From assembly GCA_029204225.1 (NCBI GenBank), contig MU831937.1:1-64000 (forward strand): a stretch of 64,000 nt of DNA, written 5' to 3'. The notes beneath the pieces were generated by a model. It had not been told where the DNA came from. It saw only the letters and a program-made list of their open reading frames with translations, and ran no database searches. The DNA comes from Diphasiastrum complanatum (taxonomy: Eukaryota; Streptophyta; Lycopodiopsida; Lycopodiales; Lycopodiaceae). The position numbers and the translations under genes were made by a program. Position 1 is the first letter of the stretch, and the number at the start of each line of letters is the position of its first letter. Shown here piece by piece: positions 1 to 10,796 of the stretch.

Positions 1-360
1 ATTCCAAAAAATTAATGAGGGAAATGGATCAATCATCATGATGTTCAAGGACTTCAAGAGAGACAACACAGCAAGCATTGATTTGAGGCGAATGAATGTT
101 AAATCGAACTCCTTGAAGAGGTAGCCATGAAATTGAATTTGAAAATGGTTTGGCCCATAGTAGTATAATGTCTGACATTTGATTTTAAACTGGTGCTGAA
201 AGCTAATATCATTAATATTAGCTATGCATTGCTATGTTTATTGGACGCCTTAACATAATAACGAAATCATATGTGTGTCTGATTAATGACACGTTTGGCT
301 TGGCACATATGGATTCCTCATGACAATGCTTTGAAGCACTGGTAAAGAAAATGCTTTTTT

Positions 361-1523
361 TGCATCTCAACCTCTACAAAAACAACTAAACATTTGATCA
401 ATTTTATTTTGGGTATGTTGTACCAACAAAAATCCTATTTTAATTTTTTCGAAAAAAAATTTCTCTACTAACATGGACAAGTATGCCAAAACAGTTTGGC
501 TTTTATTTTTCCTAGCAGTGTTGTCCAGTTGCAAATAAGTATTTCCGGAAGGTTTTCACCAAATTCACAAATTATCTTATGTACAATGGTGATCGTCAAA
601 TTTGGATCGTTTTGAATATTGGGATACTTAAAAAAAGACCTTGGACTCCAAAGTGCCATTAAACACAAGTGCTCCAACGAGATGAACCTGAATAAAATCT
701 GCCTCGTTCAAATTTTTGGGCACTCTGACAAAATGAGACAACATTTTTTTTTCTGATCCATGCCATCAATGACAAGGCCCATATATTTTTGTGGACATTC
801 CAAACATTTCTTTTGATGCTTGGCCAACTTTTGTCTTCAACTGTTTGTTGATCTCTGTACACTTGAAGGGCTTTTGTAACATCCACTGAAAATACAATGA
901 TTCACTTATTTAATAGAATAAAGATCATACCATAATAATATCCAAAAGGATTGCAACTTAAATTTTTTCAAAACAGAAAGTATTAAAATGAATAACAAAA
1001 TTTGATTAATATTTAACTTTCTCATCATTGGTCTTTGCAATTTGTTTTGTAGACTTTAATAACTCGCAAGTGGAGCATACTGTCATTCGTGATTTTTTGG
1101 GAATCTTTACCAGTCCAAAATCTCCTTTCCAAATTCTAAGAAAATATGAGTAACTCAAATAGGGAACATTTTTTGTTTTGACAAACTCTTTGTACATCAA
1201 AACTATTTTTAATTTTGTAAAATTATCCGGCAAGTGAAAATATAAGAAATTAGACAATTTTCTCTCCACATCTATGAAATACTTTAGCCAAACAATTGCA
1301 TTTAAAGCAGCTGGAGAAACAGTTCGACCCAATAAGAATCCTCATAATGTTGGGTCTTTCTGAAGTCGTGCATGCATTCATTGAAGCCGTGAGTTTTCGA
1401 TTGCGTGAACTGCTTTGTAAGCTTTGCGAAAAGCATCCAAAGCATTTAAAAAATACAAGTAGGCTTTTTGTCCGGCTTCATTGTTGCACACAAATAGAAA
1501 TTTCTCTCATCCTTACTTCGTAA
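361..1523 (-). pseudogene. Relic of a DUF7869-like protein gene
   Basis: Read on the minus strand across several frames, this stretch gives an ordered set of family signatures: a block ending in FLFVCNNEAGQKAYLYFL (near 1500-1445), IPKKSRMTVCSTCELLK (near 1110-1050), LVIDGMDQ followed after a frameshift in a run of nine A by SHFVRVPKNLNEADFIQVH (780-665), YLQLDNTARKNKSQTVLAYL (540-480) and IDQMFSCF (near 390). The pattern IPK...C..C, DGMDQ..., QLDNT..NK, then HT...IDQ.FS is what I recall for proteins annotated DUF7869, a family of unknown role that is common in repetitive parts of eukaryotic genomes. A probable intron ends at the acceptor near 886. Stops near 1380, 1348 and 369 and the poly-A frameshift show it is dead. 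The family name is from memory of the motif pattern; the relatedness of the blocks to one gene is secure. Confidence 0.7.
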
Positions 1524-1731
1524 AAAGAAGTTTGATCTTAATTATTCAATTTCTTCGATATTTAGTTTTTGCAAACAATAGGATGAGTAGTAAATAATAT
1601 TCTGTACCTTTCAAATCTCAGATTTTGTAATCAACTGTTTTTGACGATTCGTTAAAACAGGTGAAGATCTCAAGTCTCTCTTGTATTTTTCTTTTTATTT
1701 GGAGTCTGATCTATAAATTGAACCTGTGACA

Positions 1732-2315
1732 CTAGTAGGTGCTTGAACTGTTGAGAGGGTGCTGAAATTTCATGACTCGAAATTCTGACTCCAACCTAGG
1801 ATGTTCTGGACCCTCATAAGACTCTAAATTTTCAATAAATATAGTCTTTTTAGATTTAACATGACGAACATCACTTTGAGAAGGTCTCCTACGAACATGA
1901 GAAAACCTTGAACGTTGTGGATCAGCAGACTTATGCGGATCTGATGATTTACTAGAATCAGTAACCGAGTGAATTGAAGCTTTTGAATCATCACTTAGTG
2001 ATTCAACTTGTTCAAAAGAACAATATTCTAATTGTGCAGTGCTTGTATCTGAAGAGGAGGACGAGGTCAAAAGATTTGACACAAGTTGAGTTACAGGTGT
2101 CATTTCTTGAAAAGTACTTGCATGAGAAATTTCAGAAGATGAACGGGTAAATGATGATGATGCCACATCATTTATAGAAACATGTTGAGAATAAGGAGTG
2201 GCTTTATAAAAAAAACTTTCACTGGGAATATCAGATGAAGATGATGCACTTGTTGCAACGTATTGAGTTACAACTACTGGAATAGAGGAGGTAGAACTAC
2301 TTGATATTGTAACCT
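1732..2315 (-). CDS. Serine-rich exon-like ORF, possibly the N-terminal part of the DUF7869-like gene
   Basis: An open frame runs on the minus strand from about 2315 to a stop at 1732 (first internal Met at 2166, 144 residues from there). It is very rich in Ser and Thr with acidic patches, then has a basic stretch around RSRFSHVRRRPSQSDVRHVK that could be a nuclear localisation signal. I see no catalytic motif. It has the same orientation as the DUF7869-like relic just downstream and could be an upstream exon of it, since many such proteins have a low-complexity N-terminal region. It could equally be an independent or chance ORF. No start codon is evident at the 5' edge. Confidence 0.4.
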
Positions 2316-2524
2316 TAAAAAAAATCTAACTACAAACTTATGCTAAGCACAGACCCGTTAAACAGTTGACACATAAAACTAAATGTGCATCACAAACTTA
2401 ACTGCATCCTTATGCTGGTCATAGGACAAATAAAAAGCTATGCGAACAACTCAATGCAAAAAAGCAACAAGCCTAGCAAGTAACTGGTTAATTGAAATTT
2501 TCCAACAACTACCAAGAAGTTTTT

Positions 2525-3197
2525 GAGATAGACGAAGTAGATGCCCTCGCACATTGATTTTTTATTGTCAGTGACAGGTTCATTCCTGATTTCACATATT
2601 GCTTAAGCTTTGTAGAGTGCGCGGTTTCGCCGGCTATTGTCTTGTGCTTTACCGCATTGTTGACATGTATATTTTGTTGTACTTAATCTGATAACAGCTC
2701 TCTTATTCTGCATTTAGATTAGTGTCATATTGCTATGCTTATTTTCATTCTGTTTGACTTTCTTGTTGTTCAATCTGATAATTTGTTTTTAGCAAGTAAT
2801 TGTTAGTCTATTGTTGACGACTAATATTTTGTCTTGTCTTTTGTGAATCATTCGCGACTGATTATCAATCGAGCTCAGTCTAGCTCTTTCGCGAATCATT
2901 CGCGACTAATAATTTGTCTAGCTATTTGCGACAAATTATTCTTCTGGTGTTTTGTTAATGTTTGGCTACGTAATCAGAACGACCGAGATTTCTATCACTA
3001 ACATTATGTTCGTTTTCTGATAGGCGTAGTCATGCTTAGGGAAGAAGTAATATAGCTCATTCCACTATGCACGAACACATTCCGTTCGAGTTCGTTTCTC
3101 ATTATAATTTTGAGTTCGCTTCTCTTCGTGTTCGTCTTTCTTTCGAATTATTTTCGTCTCTCATCCTCACACACCCTCCTTCTTTCCAACAACTAGA
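2525..3197 (+). repeat. Solo-LTR-like dispersed repeat, copy A
   Basis: The stretch is closely similar, base by base over more than 600 bp, to the reverse complement of 46251-46905. It ends in TTCTTTCCAACA at 3197, the mirror of TGTTGGAGAAAG at 46251, as expected for an LTR terminus. The beginning is not sharply defined; similarity is clear from the GAGATAGAC motif at 2525. It carries runs of the words ATTCGCGAC and CTAGCTNTTCGCGA. Immediately after it the truncated ParB-like gene copy begins in mid-exon, so this repeat removed or replaced the 5' end of that copy. Confidence 0.6.
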
Positions 3198-5385
3198 GGA
3201 ATCAACAACACAAAGCTCTCTGAGCTTTTTATTCATTTAGCTGAGAAGCCTGACATGGGAGACTCGCAGTTCAAAATTCAAGAAAAATTGCTTGTTGATC
3301 AACCAGATGAGAATGAGAAAAAAGGTTTTGTGAACGTGTTTGTAAAGGAGCCGAATAAGTCTCGTTTTATTTTCATTCTGAACGAGACTATGATAAAGAT
3401 TCGACTTTTCCAAGACGAGGCCATCAAAACTTATTTTGATAAAGCTCTAGTTACTTTGGTATGTAATCATAAAACCTATGTCTATTCATGTATGTTAACA
3501 AGTATTCGCCTATTTTTTGTTTTTGTCCAGAGCATGAAACAATGCTTAAAAATGGTGCTAGCTGCTATTGCTGAGAGGAAAGATCCGGTCTATTCATTAC
3601 GGAGTTCAAAAGGTGTATCTATTGGACCTCGCAAGCCCGCTTCTACCACTGCTCAGGTCACAAAGCCAGTCTCTGAAAACATTGAGGATGATAGTGTAGC
3701 TGCCCCTCATCCTAAAAAAAAGATCACATAATATTTCTGAGTCCTCTCCCACTAGACCCAAGTTCCGCCCACAGACCATGGCGACACATCGCCACAAGTC
3801 CATTCCATCAACTGAAAGCAAGAAAGCTGTGACTGAACCGTCGATGTCTTTACCTGGTGCCTCCATCCACCCTTACAAGATAGCTCTGAGATTGCTAAAT
3901 TAAGAGAAGAAATTTATAAAACAAAAAAAAATTAGAGAAACAACTTTGATTTTAGATATAAATCAGTGTGATAGGCCACTTGCAGACCCAATAAGAGGAG
4001 ATAGGCCAATGGAAGTAAGGAAACCAAATAAAACACATGTACATAACCTAAAAATAAAATTTAAAGATCATACACAGGCCATAGTTATCTCATTTAGTGT
4101 TTTGGTTGATCCCAACGAATGCATCGACATTGCAAATTTTGATTTTTCTTTATTAGATTCATATCATTTTTTGGTTCTTGGGGGCATAGTTTACAAGTCC
4201 GAAAACAATTATCTCAAGGATATTCCCATATTCCTTTCTTTCGAACTGTGAGTGCAATTTCATTTTCTGGACTGACAGTGAAAGAAGTAAAATTATTGGC
4301 TAGGGACCATAATATTGATCAGGACTACCGAATAAAGATGACCGTCATACAAAGAATTCGGTTCTTTCACAAATAATACACGAGAGTCTCCAAAGTAGGA
4401 GATGTGAATCAACTAGAGCTGAAAGCACATTGTGCTTAAGAGACAGACCTGTCTTTTGATTCGAAAAATCTTACACAGAGCCTTACAAAATATGATAATT
4501 TTTTTCAGCTTGCTTTTTGTAGTGGCCAAGTAATTTTTCTTGCTATGTTCGTCATGGAATGCTCTGGTCATAATATATATTACAATCCTTTTAAATTGTT
4601 TTTATTAGACTAAAATTTTGAACTCAATTTCAATACTCTTTAAATTCCTTATCAAATAATTTAAACATTTTTTTATTTTAAGTGTGGGCCCTTGTTGTTA
4701 AATTTTTTGACAAATAAAATTTTTTTAAATAAAAGACCAACCTGCTCAGGGTGCCACAAAGTCAAAAAGAAAATTGTCAACACTCAAACTCTAGGGATTA
4801 GCTCTTCAGAGCTAATAATAAGTGTTTTTTCTAGAGTTGCCGATGGTCAACTTTCTTTGACATAAATGAGAAAAGAATTTCAAAGATAATAGTCATAATT
4901 TAAATATTTGTTTTCATATTACTTTTTGTAATAAAATTATTTTCATGATTTTGTTGGATTTTTAACAATACACTTTTTAAATGCAGACATAAATTATTTA
5001 TAAAAGTTCAAGAAGCCCTTGTGAAAGAGTTAAATTGTCAAGATTTTGAAGAGTGTCAGAGGCTTTATCCTCTGAACAGCCGAAATGAATCTCTGACTCC
5101 ATTTCTTATTTTGTTTAAAGACAGAGTATTTACTTCACCCATGCTTAGCATAGGTGTTCATAAATTGTTTCTTTACTATATTTTATGTCTCCTATGCTAA
5201 GCATAATTTTTTCTTGATTTAATTATTTCTTTTTTATAATTTATGTCTCCTATTCTATTTTATATTTTATGTCTCCTATGCTAAGCATAGCTTTTTCTTT
5301 TTCAGTCTCCAAAAGATAAGAAAAACAAAGTCCTTCTAGAGCAATTCAAGAGACATATTCTGAAGACAAAAGCAGAAAACATGAT
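3198..5385 (+). pseudogene. Truncated plus-strand copy of the ParB-like/DNA-methyltransferase gene
   Basis: This is an inverted second copy of the gene at 9631-6187. It starts in mid-exon 1 (corresponding to about codon 36 of the longer copy) directly after the LTR-like repeat and ends in exon 5 near 5385, before the methyltransferase motifs. Exon 1 keeps an open frame from 3255; exon 2 begins after the acceptor at about 3530 and codes for SMKQCLKMV..., the basic PHPKKK patch, and the ParB-like block with THVHNLKIKF, VLVDPNEC and LLDSYHFLVLGG (3946-4250). After a frameshift, FSGLTVKEVKLLARDHNIDQ is readable near 4265-4325. Later exons are recognisable around 4690-4900 and 4985-5125. Frameshifts at about 3725, 3880 and 4205 and stops make it a pseudogene. 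Its frame differences from the longer copy help to locate mutations in both. Confidence 0.75.
5138..5290. repeat. Three palindromic CTATGCTNAGCATAG sites in the plus copy
   Basis: Copies at 5138-5154, 5191-5205 (right arm incomplete) and 5275-5290 share the core of the large palindrome array at 9862-10426. They lie in the intron between exons 4 and 5 of the truncated gene copy, separated by AT-rich sequence that itself repeats TTTTATGTCTCC. Confidence 0.75.
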
Positions 5386-6180
5386 GACCAAAAAAAAAAA
5401 ATGACTTGGAGACTCATTTTTTTTTAGATTTTTAATTTTTTTTTTAAAAGTATCCAAACTTAAAATGCTTCAAATAAATATATTGTAATGTTGTATTTTG
5501 CAAGAAAATAATTCAAGCTACAAAAATTTGGTCAATAGATTTTCACAAATAGCTTAAAATTAGTTTATATTAAATAATAATATTGTTCAAAATAAAATCA
5601 TTAGATATACAATCACTAAAATAACTAAAAAATATGTTTTGCTTATTTAAAACAAAAGTATAGTTTTTTTTTTGAAATTTTAAACTTTTTTTAAATTACA
5701 ATTCTTGTATGGAAAAAAATCATTTTTAAATTATGATAAAAATTTTAATCAATATTTTTTAAAGTTTGATTTTTTTTCAAAATCTTTACTTATATTTACG
5801 TAAGTTCATTGAATATTTAAACATTATATAAACGCAAATGAAATTACTTTACAATAATCGAGATTAAATGATTTGTGATAATATTTAAATCACCCTAAAA
5901 AAAAAATCTTTTCATTTCTTAAAATTTCTAGCAATATTTTTTTTTACAAAAAAAATTATAAAAACACATCCAAAATTAAAATACTATAAATTTGACAAAT
6001 CGTTACAATTTTAGTTTTTGGTAATGATTATCAATGTTAAAATTTTTAAAATATTTCAAATCATTAAAACAAATTTAAAAACATTAAATCAATAAAAAAA
6101 ATTTCAAAACACAATACATCATAAAATATAAACGCAATTATTCTTTAAAACAAAAGAGAATTTTTTATTCCCAAAAATCA
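5386..6180. other. AT-rich spacer without recognisable gene
   Basis: About 800 bp of strongly AT-rich sequence with poly-A and poly-T runs separates the two inverted gene copies. I see no coding signal, RNA gene or repeat unit here. It forms part of the loop of the giant inverted repeat. Confidence 0.6.
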
Positions 6181-6186
6181 TCGAGG

Positions 6187-9100
6187 TCATATACATTTTT
6201 TTTCTTTTTCTTGAGTAGCCACTGTACTTTCAAATGGCACCTCTTCTACAATTTTGTCGACTACCGTAACCACATTGTAATCTTGAACCAAGACATCAAC
6301 AAATTCTCTTGTGTTGCCTACTTTTCCGCTAGTAGGAGGCTGAGGTTCCTTGGACATTTTGTTATCTAAACTCTTTTCCACCTCAGATAGTTCATCTGGC
6401 AAAACTGAAAGAGATTTCATTCTCATTTTTAAAAAGTCAACTAAAATAGTATCTAAATCTACTGCAACAACATGTCTGCCTTTCTAAATAGCACATGTGC
6501 TCATAGTGCCGCTACCGCTAAATAAATCCAAATCCCAATCAGTTGGGTGTGAAAAAATGTCAATTAATTGATTAATTAATTGTTGTGACTTTTGGTAGGG
6601 ACAAGCCGCGAAACCCGTCATTGGATTTTTTAATTTTTTCGTCATGGCTGGATACTGGAACAAATTTCCAAAACTTGTCAGTCCGGAAGTGTTGTAATGA
6701 AACATCAAACGTTTGTCATCCAAAGAATAATAACCGATGGTTATGTATTCAATTTCATTGCAAAGTCGTGCTCCTCCCGAGTTCCTGACATTGGGCTTGT
6801 ACCTAACATGAAACGTTACAAGTAAAATAAATTTAAAATTTTAACTTTAAAATTAAAAATTTAAAATAAAATTATGAATTAAAATATGAATTGATAATTT
6901 AGGAACTTAAAAATTTACCACACAGCATTTTCTATTCCCGCATTACAGAAAGTTAGTAGAGCTTTCTGTACTGAAGTTGACTGCCAAGAAGAACGAAAAA
7001 TAACAACTCTCTAAATTGGAGAAGTTGTGACTTCAAGAAAACCCTGCATAAAACTATGGATTTCAATGAATTTGAAGGGAGAATCATCATTTAATGATTC
7101 CTTCATCTGAAATCCATATGGTATATCGACAATGCAGAGTGTATTAGGTCCTTTTTTTTTAAAATTTTGAAATTTTTCTACAATCGCCCTCCTCAACCGA
7201 GTAGGAGCATGGTTGATCATCGACACTTTTGGGAATGTAGGTCTTTAATGGATCCTCCTCTGCAATGGTCTCACCTCGTGCCAATCTCTCCATGTCCCTT
7301 TTTTCTGCTTTTGCCTTCAGAGTATCTCTTGAATTGCTCTAGAAGGACTTTGTTTTTCTATCTTTGGGAGACTGAAAAAAAAAAAGCTATGTTAAAAAAA
7401 ACTATGCTTAGCATAGGAGACATAAAATATAAAAAAAAAAAAACAATTAACAAACACCTATGTTAAGCATGGGTGAAATAAATACCATGTCTCTAAACAA
7501 AATCGAAAATGGACTCAAAGCTTCATTACGGCTGTTTAGAGGATAAAGCCTCTGGCACTCTTCGAAATCTTGACAAATTTTAGCCTTGTCACAAGGGCTT
7601 CTTGAACTTTCATAAATAATTTTTTCTGGAATTTAAAAAGTACAAATGTTACAAATCCAACAAAATCATGAAAATCACTTTATTACAAAAGGTAACATGA
7701 AAATAAATATTTAGATAATGACTATTACCTTTGAAAGTCTTTTCTCATTTCTGCCAGAGAAAGTTGACCATCAGCAACTCTAAAAAGAACACTTATTATT
7801 AACTCTGAAGAGCTAATTCCTTGCATATTTTTCCACTCTGATATTCCCATTTCTGTAGGGATTGGCTTTAGAGTTTGAGTGTTGACAACTTTTTTCTTTG
7901 ACTTTGAGACACCCTGAGCAGGTTGGTCTTTTATTTAAAAAGTTTTCCATTTATCAAAAATTTTATCAACAAGGGCCCACACCTAAATTAAAAAAAAAAA
8001 AAATTATTTGATAAGGAATTTAGGAAGTATTAAAATTGAGTTCAAAATTTTAGTCTGATAAAAACAATTTAAAAGGATTACAACATATATTATGACTAGA
8101 ACATTCCATGACGAACATAGCAAAAAAAATTACCTGGCCATTGCTAAAAACAAGTTGAAAAAAATTATCATATTTTGTAAGGCACTACGTAGGATTTTTC
8201 GAATCAAAAGGCAAGTCTGTCTCTTGAGCACAGAGTGCTTCCAACTCTAGTTGATTCACATCTCCTGCTTTGGAGACTCTCACGTATTCTTTGTGAAAAA
8301 ATCGAATTCTTTGTATCACAGTCATCTTCATATGGTAGTCCTGATCAATATTATGGTCTCAAGCCAATAATTTGGCTTCTTCCCACTGTCAGGCCAACAA
8401 ATGCAATAGCACTCACAGTTCGAAAGGTTGGAATATGGGGCTACTCTTGAGATAAGTTTCCGGGCTTGTAAATTGTGTATGCCCCCAAGAACAAAAAAAT
8501 GATATGAATCTAATAAAGAAAAATCAAAATTTGCAACAGCGTTGCATTCGTTGGGATCAACCAGAACAACAAAAGGAGTAAGCATGGCCTGTGTATGATT
8601 TTTAAATTTTATTTTTAAGTTGTGTACATGTGTTTCATTCGGTTCTTTTACTTCCATTGGCCTATCTCCTATTATTGGGTCTAGGTGGCCTATCACACTG
8701 ATTTATATCTGAAATCAAAGTTGTTTTTTTTATTTTTTTTGTTTTATGAATATCTTCTCTTAATTTGGCAAGCTCAGAGCTATCTTGTAAGGGACGGATG
8801 GATGCACCAGGTAGAGACATCGATGGTTCGGTGGCGGCTTTCTTGCTTTTAGCAGATGGGATGGACTTATGACGATGTGTAGCCATGGTCTTTGGGCATG
8901 ACTTGGGTCTAGTGGGAGAATACTCAGAAACATTATGAGATCTCTTTTTTTTGGGATGAGGGACAACTACAGTTTTATCCTCAACGTTTTCAGGGGCCAG
9001 CTTTGTGACCTGAGAAGTGGTAGAAGCAGGCTTGCGAGGTCCAATAGATACACCTTTTGAACTTCGTAATGAATAGACCGGATCTTTCCCCTCAACAATA

Positions 9101-9631
9101 GCAGATATAACCATTTTTAAGCATTGCTTCATGCTCTGTACAAAAACAAAAGTCAAGTTTAAAATATAATGAGTAAAGGCTTTTACCTAAAAGTTTAAAA
9201 GATTTTTTATTTTGTAGCAACTATGCTAAGCATGAAACAAATGTAGACATACTTGAATAAAAATATGTTTTATAATTACACACCAAAGTAGCTAGAGCTT
9301 TATCAAAAAAGGCTTTGATGGCCTCGTCCTGGCAAAGTCGAATCTTTATCATGGTCTTGTTCAGAATGAAAATAGAACAAGACTTATCCGTTTCCTTTAC
9401 AAGTATGTTCACAAAACCTTCTTCTTCATTCTCATCTGGTTGATCAGCAAGCAATCTTTCTTGAACTTTGAATTATGAGTCTCCCCTACCTGGCTTCTCA
9501 GCTAAATGAATAAAAAGCTTCGACAACTTTGTGTTGTTTACCTCTTTGGTGAAGTAATACATGAATTTCTTCTTATCTTTTAGTGGAATATCTTGAGGTT
9601 TACTCGAAATTTTGAAAGAAATCCTCGACAT
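6187..9631 (-). pseudogene. Six-exon gene for a ParB-like/beta-class DNA methyltransferase fusion, broken
   Basis: Reconstructed exons on the minus strand with GT-AG borders: 9631-9284, 9135-8134, 7982-7729, 7626-7486, 7371-6919, 6802-6187 (about 930 codons). Start at 9631 gives MSRISFKISSKPQD. Around residue 174 there is a basic PHPKKKRSHN patch. Residues about 265-400 resemble the ParB/sulfiredoxin fold: THVHNLKIKF, VLVDPNEC, SYHFFVLGGIHN (the GGxH box), then ARDHNIDQDY-like and IQRIRFFHK. The C-terminal third is a beta-class amino-methyltransferase: motif IV-like VDIPYGF (about 7130; usual form [DNS]PPY), VVIFRSSWQ and ALLTFCNAGIENAVWYKPN, GGARLCNEIEYITIGY, then CPYQKSQQLINQLIDIFSHP, motif I DLDLFSGSGT (about 6515) and KGRHVVAVDLD. 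The order IV before I is that of beta-class enzymes, which methylate exocyclic N4 of cytosine or N6 of adenine. Breaks: stops at codon 57 or so (about 9466), near 7940 and at 6484-6486, a 4-bp deletion near 8690, and frameshifts in exons 2, 4 and 5. Confidence 0.75.
7402..7473. repeat. Two palindromic CTATGCTNAGCATAG-type sites in the minus copy
   Basis: A perfect CTATGCTTAGCATAG lies at 7402-7416 and a variant CCTATGTTAAGCATGGG at 7457-7473, both in the intron between exons 4 and 5, that is, at the positions matching those of the plus copy (5138-5290). A further single site lies at 9221-9234 in intron 1. Confidence 0.75.
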
Positions 9632-9861
9632 TTTGAAAATTATCAAAGATAATTGAAAATCTGCAAAGTAAAAGATTCTTTAGAAAAATTTAAATCACTA
9701 CCTAAATGAAAATATTGAAAACTTTAATAAGACAAGCAGTTTTTGCAAAAAATCTCTAAAAATCAAAACTAAAAATTCAAAACATTTTCTTACAAAAACA
9801 TCTCAAAAGTATCACTTTTCTTAGACTAAGCCTTGTAAAACAGGAAAAATACGAGTAGCGA

Positions 9862-10426
9862 CCTATGCTGAACAAGGTTGCATCTTTAGTCCTGTTCTAA
9901 CCTATGCTCAACATAGGTTAGCAAGCAGATTGTGAAGACATCCTATGCTGAGCATAGTTGGGACTAGAGCACGCGAGTGATGACCTATGCAGAGCATAGA
10001 TTAGAAGAGGACCAGAGATGCAACCTATGCTCAGCATAGGTCGTCACTCGCGTGCTCTAGTCCCACCTATGCTCAGCATAGGTCGTCACTCGTGTGCTCT
10101 AGTCCCACCTATGCTCAGCATAGGATGTCTTCGCAATCTGCTTGCTAACCTATGCTGAGCATAGGTTAGAAGAGGACTAGAGATGCAACCTATGCTCAGC
10201 ATAGGTTAGCAAGTAGGTAAGAATAAAAAAATCTTGCCGACTTCGTATGTTGAGCATAGGTTGTTACTAAGGACCCGAACACAACCTATGCTCAACATAG
10301 GTTTGAGGAAAGGACTCGTGCAACCACCTATGCTGAGCATAGGTCACCCAAGTTCTAAGAAGATGAATACTAATTAAAACATGAATATTTACTAATGCAA
10401 TAATTTAATACCCATGCTAAGCATAG
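9862..10426. repeat. Array of 13 short palindromes, consensus CCTATGCTNAGCATAGG
   Basis: Sites at about 9862, 9901-9917, 9942-9958, 9984-10000, 10024-10040, 10066-10082, 10108-10124, 10149-10165, 10189-10205, 10244-10260, 10285-10301, 10327-10343 and 10411-10426. Most are perfect or near-perfect two-fold symmetric 17-mers with one variable centre base (S in most). Spacing is about 42 bp in the middle of the array, and spacer words such as CGTCACTCGCGTGCTCTAGTC and GAAGAGGACTAGAGATGCAA recur, in part inverted. The array lies about 230 bp upstream of the start codon of the ParB-like/methyltransferase gene. It could be a multi-site binding region, or simply a satellite that has spread within this element. 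Confidence 0.9.
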
Positions 10427-10633
10427 AACAAAGTTGAAAAATGACAATAATCTTACCGTCAAGAAATCTGTGAGCGAGCACGTATGCAATATCTTATAGA
10501 AAGCTATGACTTTGTCGTAGCGAGAGCTCTGGCAGCATGTGTGATTCTAAATTCGCAGATGAGGCGAGTTATGCTTAGACTACGGTCCTTAAAGAATTTT
10601 TTTTTCGAGACCCCCGCCTCATGCCAGACCTCC

Positions 10634-10732
10634 AGCTTGTGTCGGGACCGAGTTGCCGTGACTCACAGCTTGCGTCGGGATCGAGTTGTCGTGACTCACA
10701 GCTTGCATCAGGACCGAGTTGTCGTGACTCAC
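10634..10732 (+). repeat. Three tandem copies of a 33-bp GC-rich unit
   Basis: Units of exactly 33 bp at 10634-10666, 10667-10699 and 10700-10732, each with the core CGGGACCGAGTTGYCGTGAC and only a few substitutions between units. The unit is much richer in GC than its surroundings. The length is a multiple of three, so frames stay open through it, but I see no gene. Confidence 0.85.
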
Positions 10733-10771
10733 CTCACCTCACACCGACCTCGAGATTGAGCCGGGACCGTC

Positions 10772-10796
10772 CAAACCTAAACCTAAATCTAAACCT
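10772..10796 (+). repeat. Short telomere-like CCTAAA run
   Basis: Four imperfect repeats of AAACCT/AAATCT, close to but not the usual plant telomere unit CCCTAAA (6 rather than 7 bp). At about 25 bp it is most likely chance or a worn interstitial telomere-like tract. Confidence 0.4.

Noticed and set aside
9862-10426. CRISPR array
   Set aside because: The repeats are short palindromes with irregular, partly repeated spacers in a plant nuclear context; no Cas gene.
10772-10796. Interstitial telomere
   Set aside because: The unit is 6 bp, only about four imperfect copies, and not the plant telomere repeat.
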